A DNA stretch of 5,337 nucleotides from Flavobacterium sp. GTDB taxonomy: Bacteria > Bacteroidota > Bacteroidia > Flavobacteriales > Flavobacteriaceae. Shown here piece after piece: positions 5,175 to 5,337 of this stretch. The position numbers and the translations under genes are program-made. Each line of letters opens with the position of its first letter. Position 1 is the first letter of the stretch. Where the stretch lies: contig JALRGZ010000332.1 of the NCBI GenBank assembly GCA_023253295.1, positions 1-5,337 of the forward strand, in the 5' to 3' direction. Below the pieces are notes generated by a model, which searched no databases, was not told the DNA's origin, and worked only from the letters and a program-made list of their open reading frames with translations.

Positions 5175-5337
5175 ACTGAAAAAAGGTGAATTATTAACAG
5201 TTTTAGGACCATCTGGTTGTGGCAAAACTACTTTATTAAATATTACTGCTGGTTTTTTGCGTCCAACATCGGGAAAGATTACGCTAGGTGGCAAAGAAAT
5301 TAATGGTCCGGGCTTAGAGCGTGGAATGGTATTTCAG
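5170..5337 (+). CDS. ABC transporter ATP-binding protein (TauB/SsuB-type), internal fragment
   Basis: 56 residues of an ABC ATPase, cut by junction 2 on the left and by the window edge on the right. It shows FELKKGELLTVLGPSGCGKT with Walker A GPSGCGKT at fragment residues 13-20, then LLNITAGFLRPTSGKI and GPGLERGMVFQ, ending exactly on the Q-loop glutamine. The GPG-x-[ED]RG-x-VFQ stretch is typical of the taurine/sulfonate/nitrate importer subfamily (TauB, SsuB, NrtD), which powers uptake through a TauC/SsuC-like permease. No start codon belongs to it: in its frame the sequence to the left is flavobacterial antisense, with a TGA at 5146-5148. The subfamily is fairly clear; the substrate (sulfonate, nitrate, pyrimidine precursor or other) cannot be decided. 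Confidence 0.85.

Noticed and set aside
5172..5294. A possible N-terminal extension of the Asp-box protein from an ATG at 5294, giving an apparent novel fusion.
   Set aside because: These residues are the exact antisense of the ABC ATPase (QPDGP is the reverse of the Walker A codons) and contain no signal peptide.
1..5337. CRISPR array, tRNA or rRNA gene, or toxin-antitoxin pair.
   Set aside because: No regularly spaced repeats, cloverleaf or rRNA-like stretches were seen by eye, and the small genes do not form a recognisable toxin-antitoxin pair.

Overview
The window is best read as three pieces from at least two organisms, joined inside genes. Bases 1 to about 930 look proteobacterial (beta or gamma type): the 3' part of a FolM/PTR1-type pteridine reductase, overlapping by 4 bases the start of ttcA (tRNA 2-thiocytidine synthetase). 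Bases from about 925 to about 5171 look like one continuous stretch from a Flavobacterium-like Bacteroidota. It is AT-rich, has A-rich leaders without Shine-Dalgarno sites, has TAnnTTTG-type promoter candidates, and its proteins read like flavobacterial ones. Bases from about 5167 to the end are an internal piece of a TauB/SsuB-type ABC transporter ATPase, again of proteobacterial style.

At both joins two conserved genes are cut mid-domain. At 924-936 ttcA meets the C-terminal side of a MazG-like gene. At 5167-5174 an Asp-box propeller gene that has lost its N-terminus meets an ABC ATPase that has lost its N-terminus. Each join falls on a few bases that fit both genes. No integrase, insertion sequence, tRNA or long inverted repeat is seen there. 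A chimeric assembly or clone is therefore more likely than natural transfer.

The flavobacterial core is, in order: a MazG-like NTP pyrophosphohydrolase on the minus strand (3' end lost); a divergent 62-residue membrane protein; a 240-base gap with two terminator-like hairpins in an imperfect direct repeat; a membrane-anchored SRPBCC plus GyrI-like protein; then a compact cassette of an ECF-type sigma factor (TTG start), a single-pass membrane protein that is probably its anti-sigma factor, and an exported helical protein resembling the Spy/CpxP/CnrX group. Facing this cassette is the Asp-box gene on the minus strand.

The most interesting biology is the sigma cassette. Its layout recalls CnrYXH (sigma, short membrane anti-sigma, periplasmic sensor) but shows none of the metal ligands or zinc anti-sigma motif. 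A two-block element, AAATTAAACCTTTT-N13-TCTAA, occurs twice with identical spacing, just upstream of the sigma gene and of the anti-sigma gene. Its geometry resembles an ECF promoter (AAC-containing -35, 16-base spacer, TCTAA -10), which suggests autoregulation. This is inference from the sequence alone.
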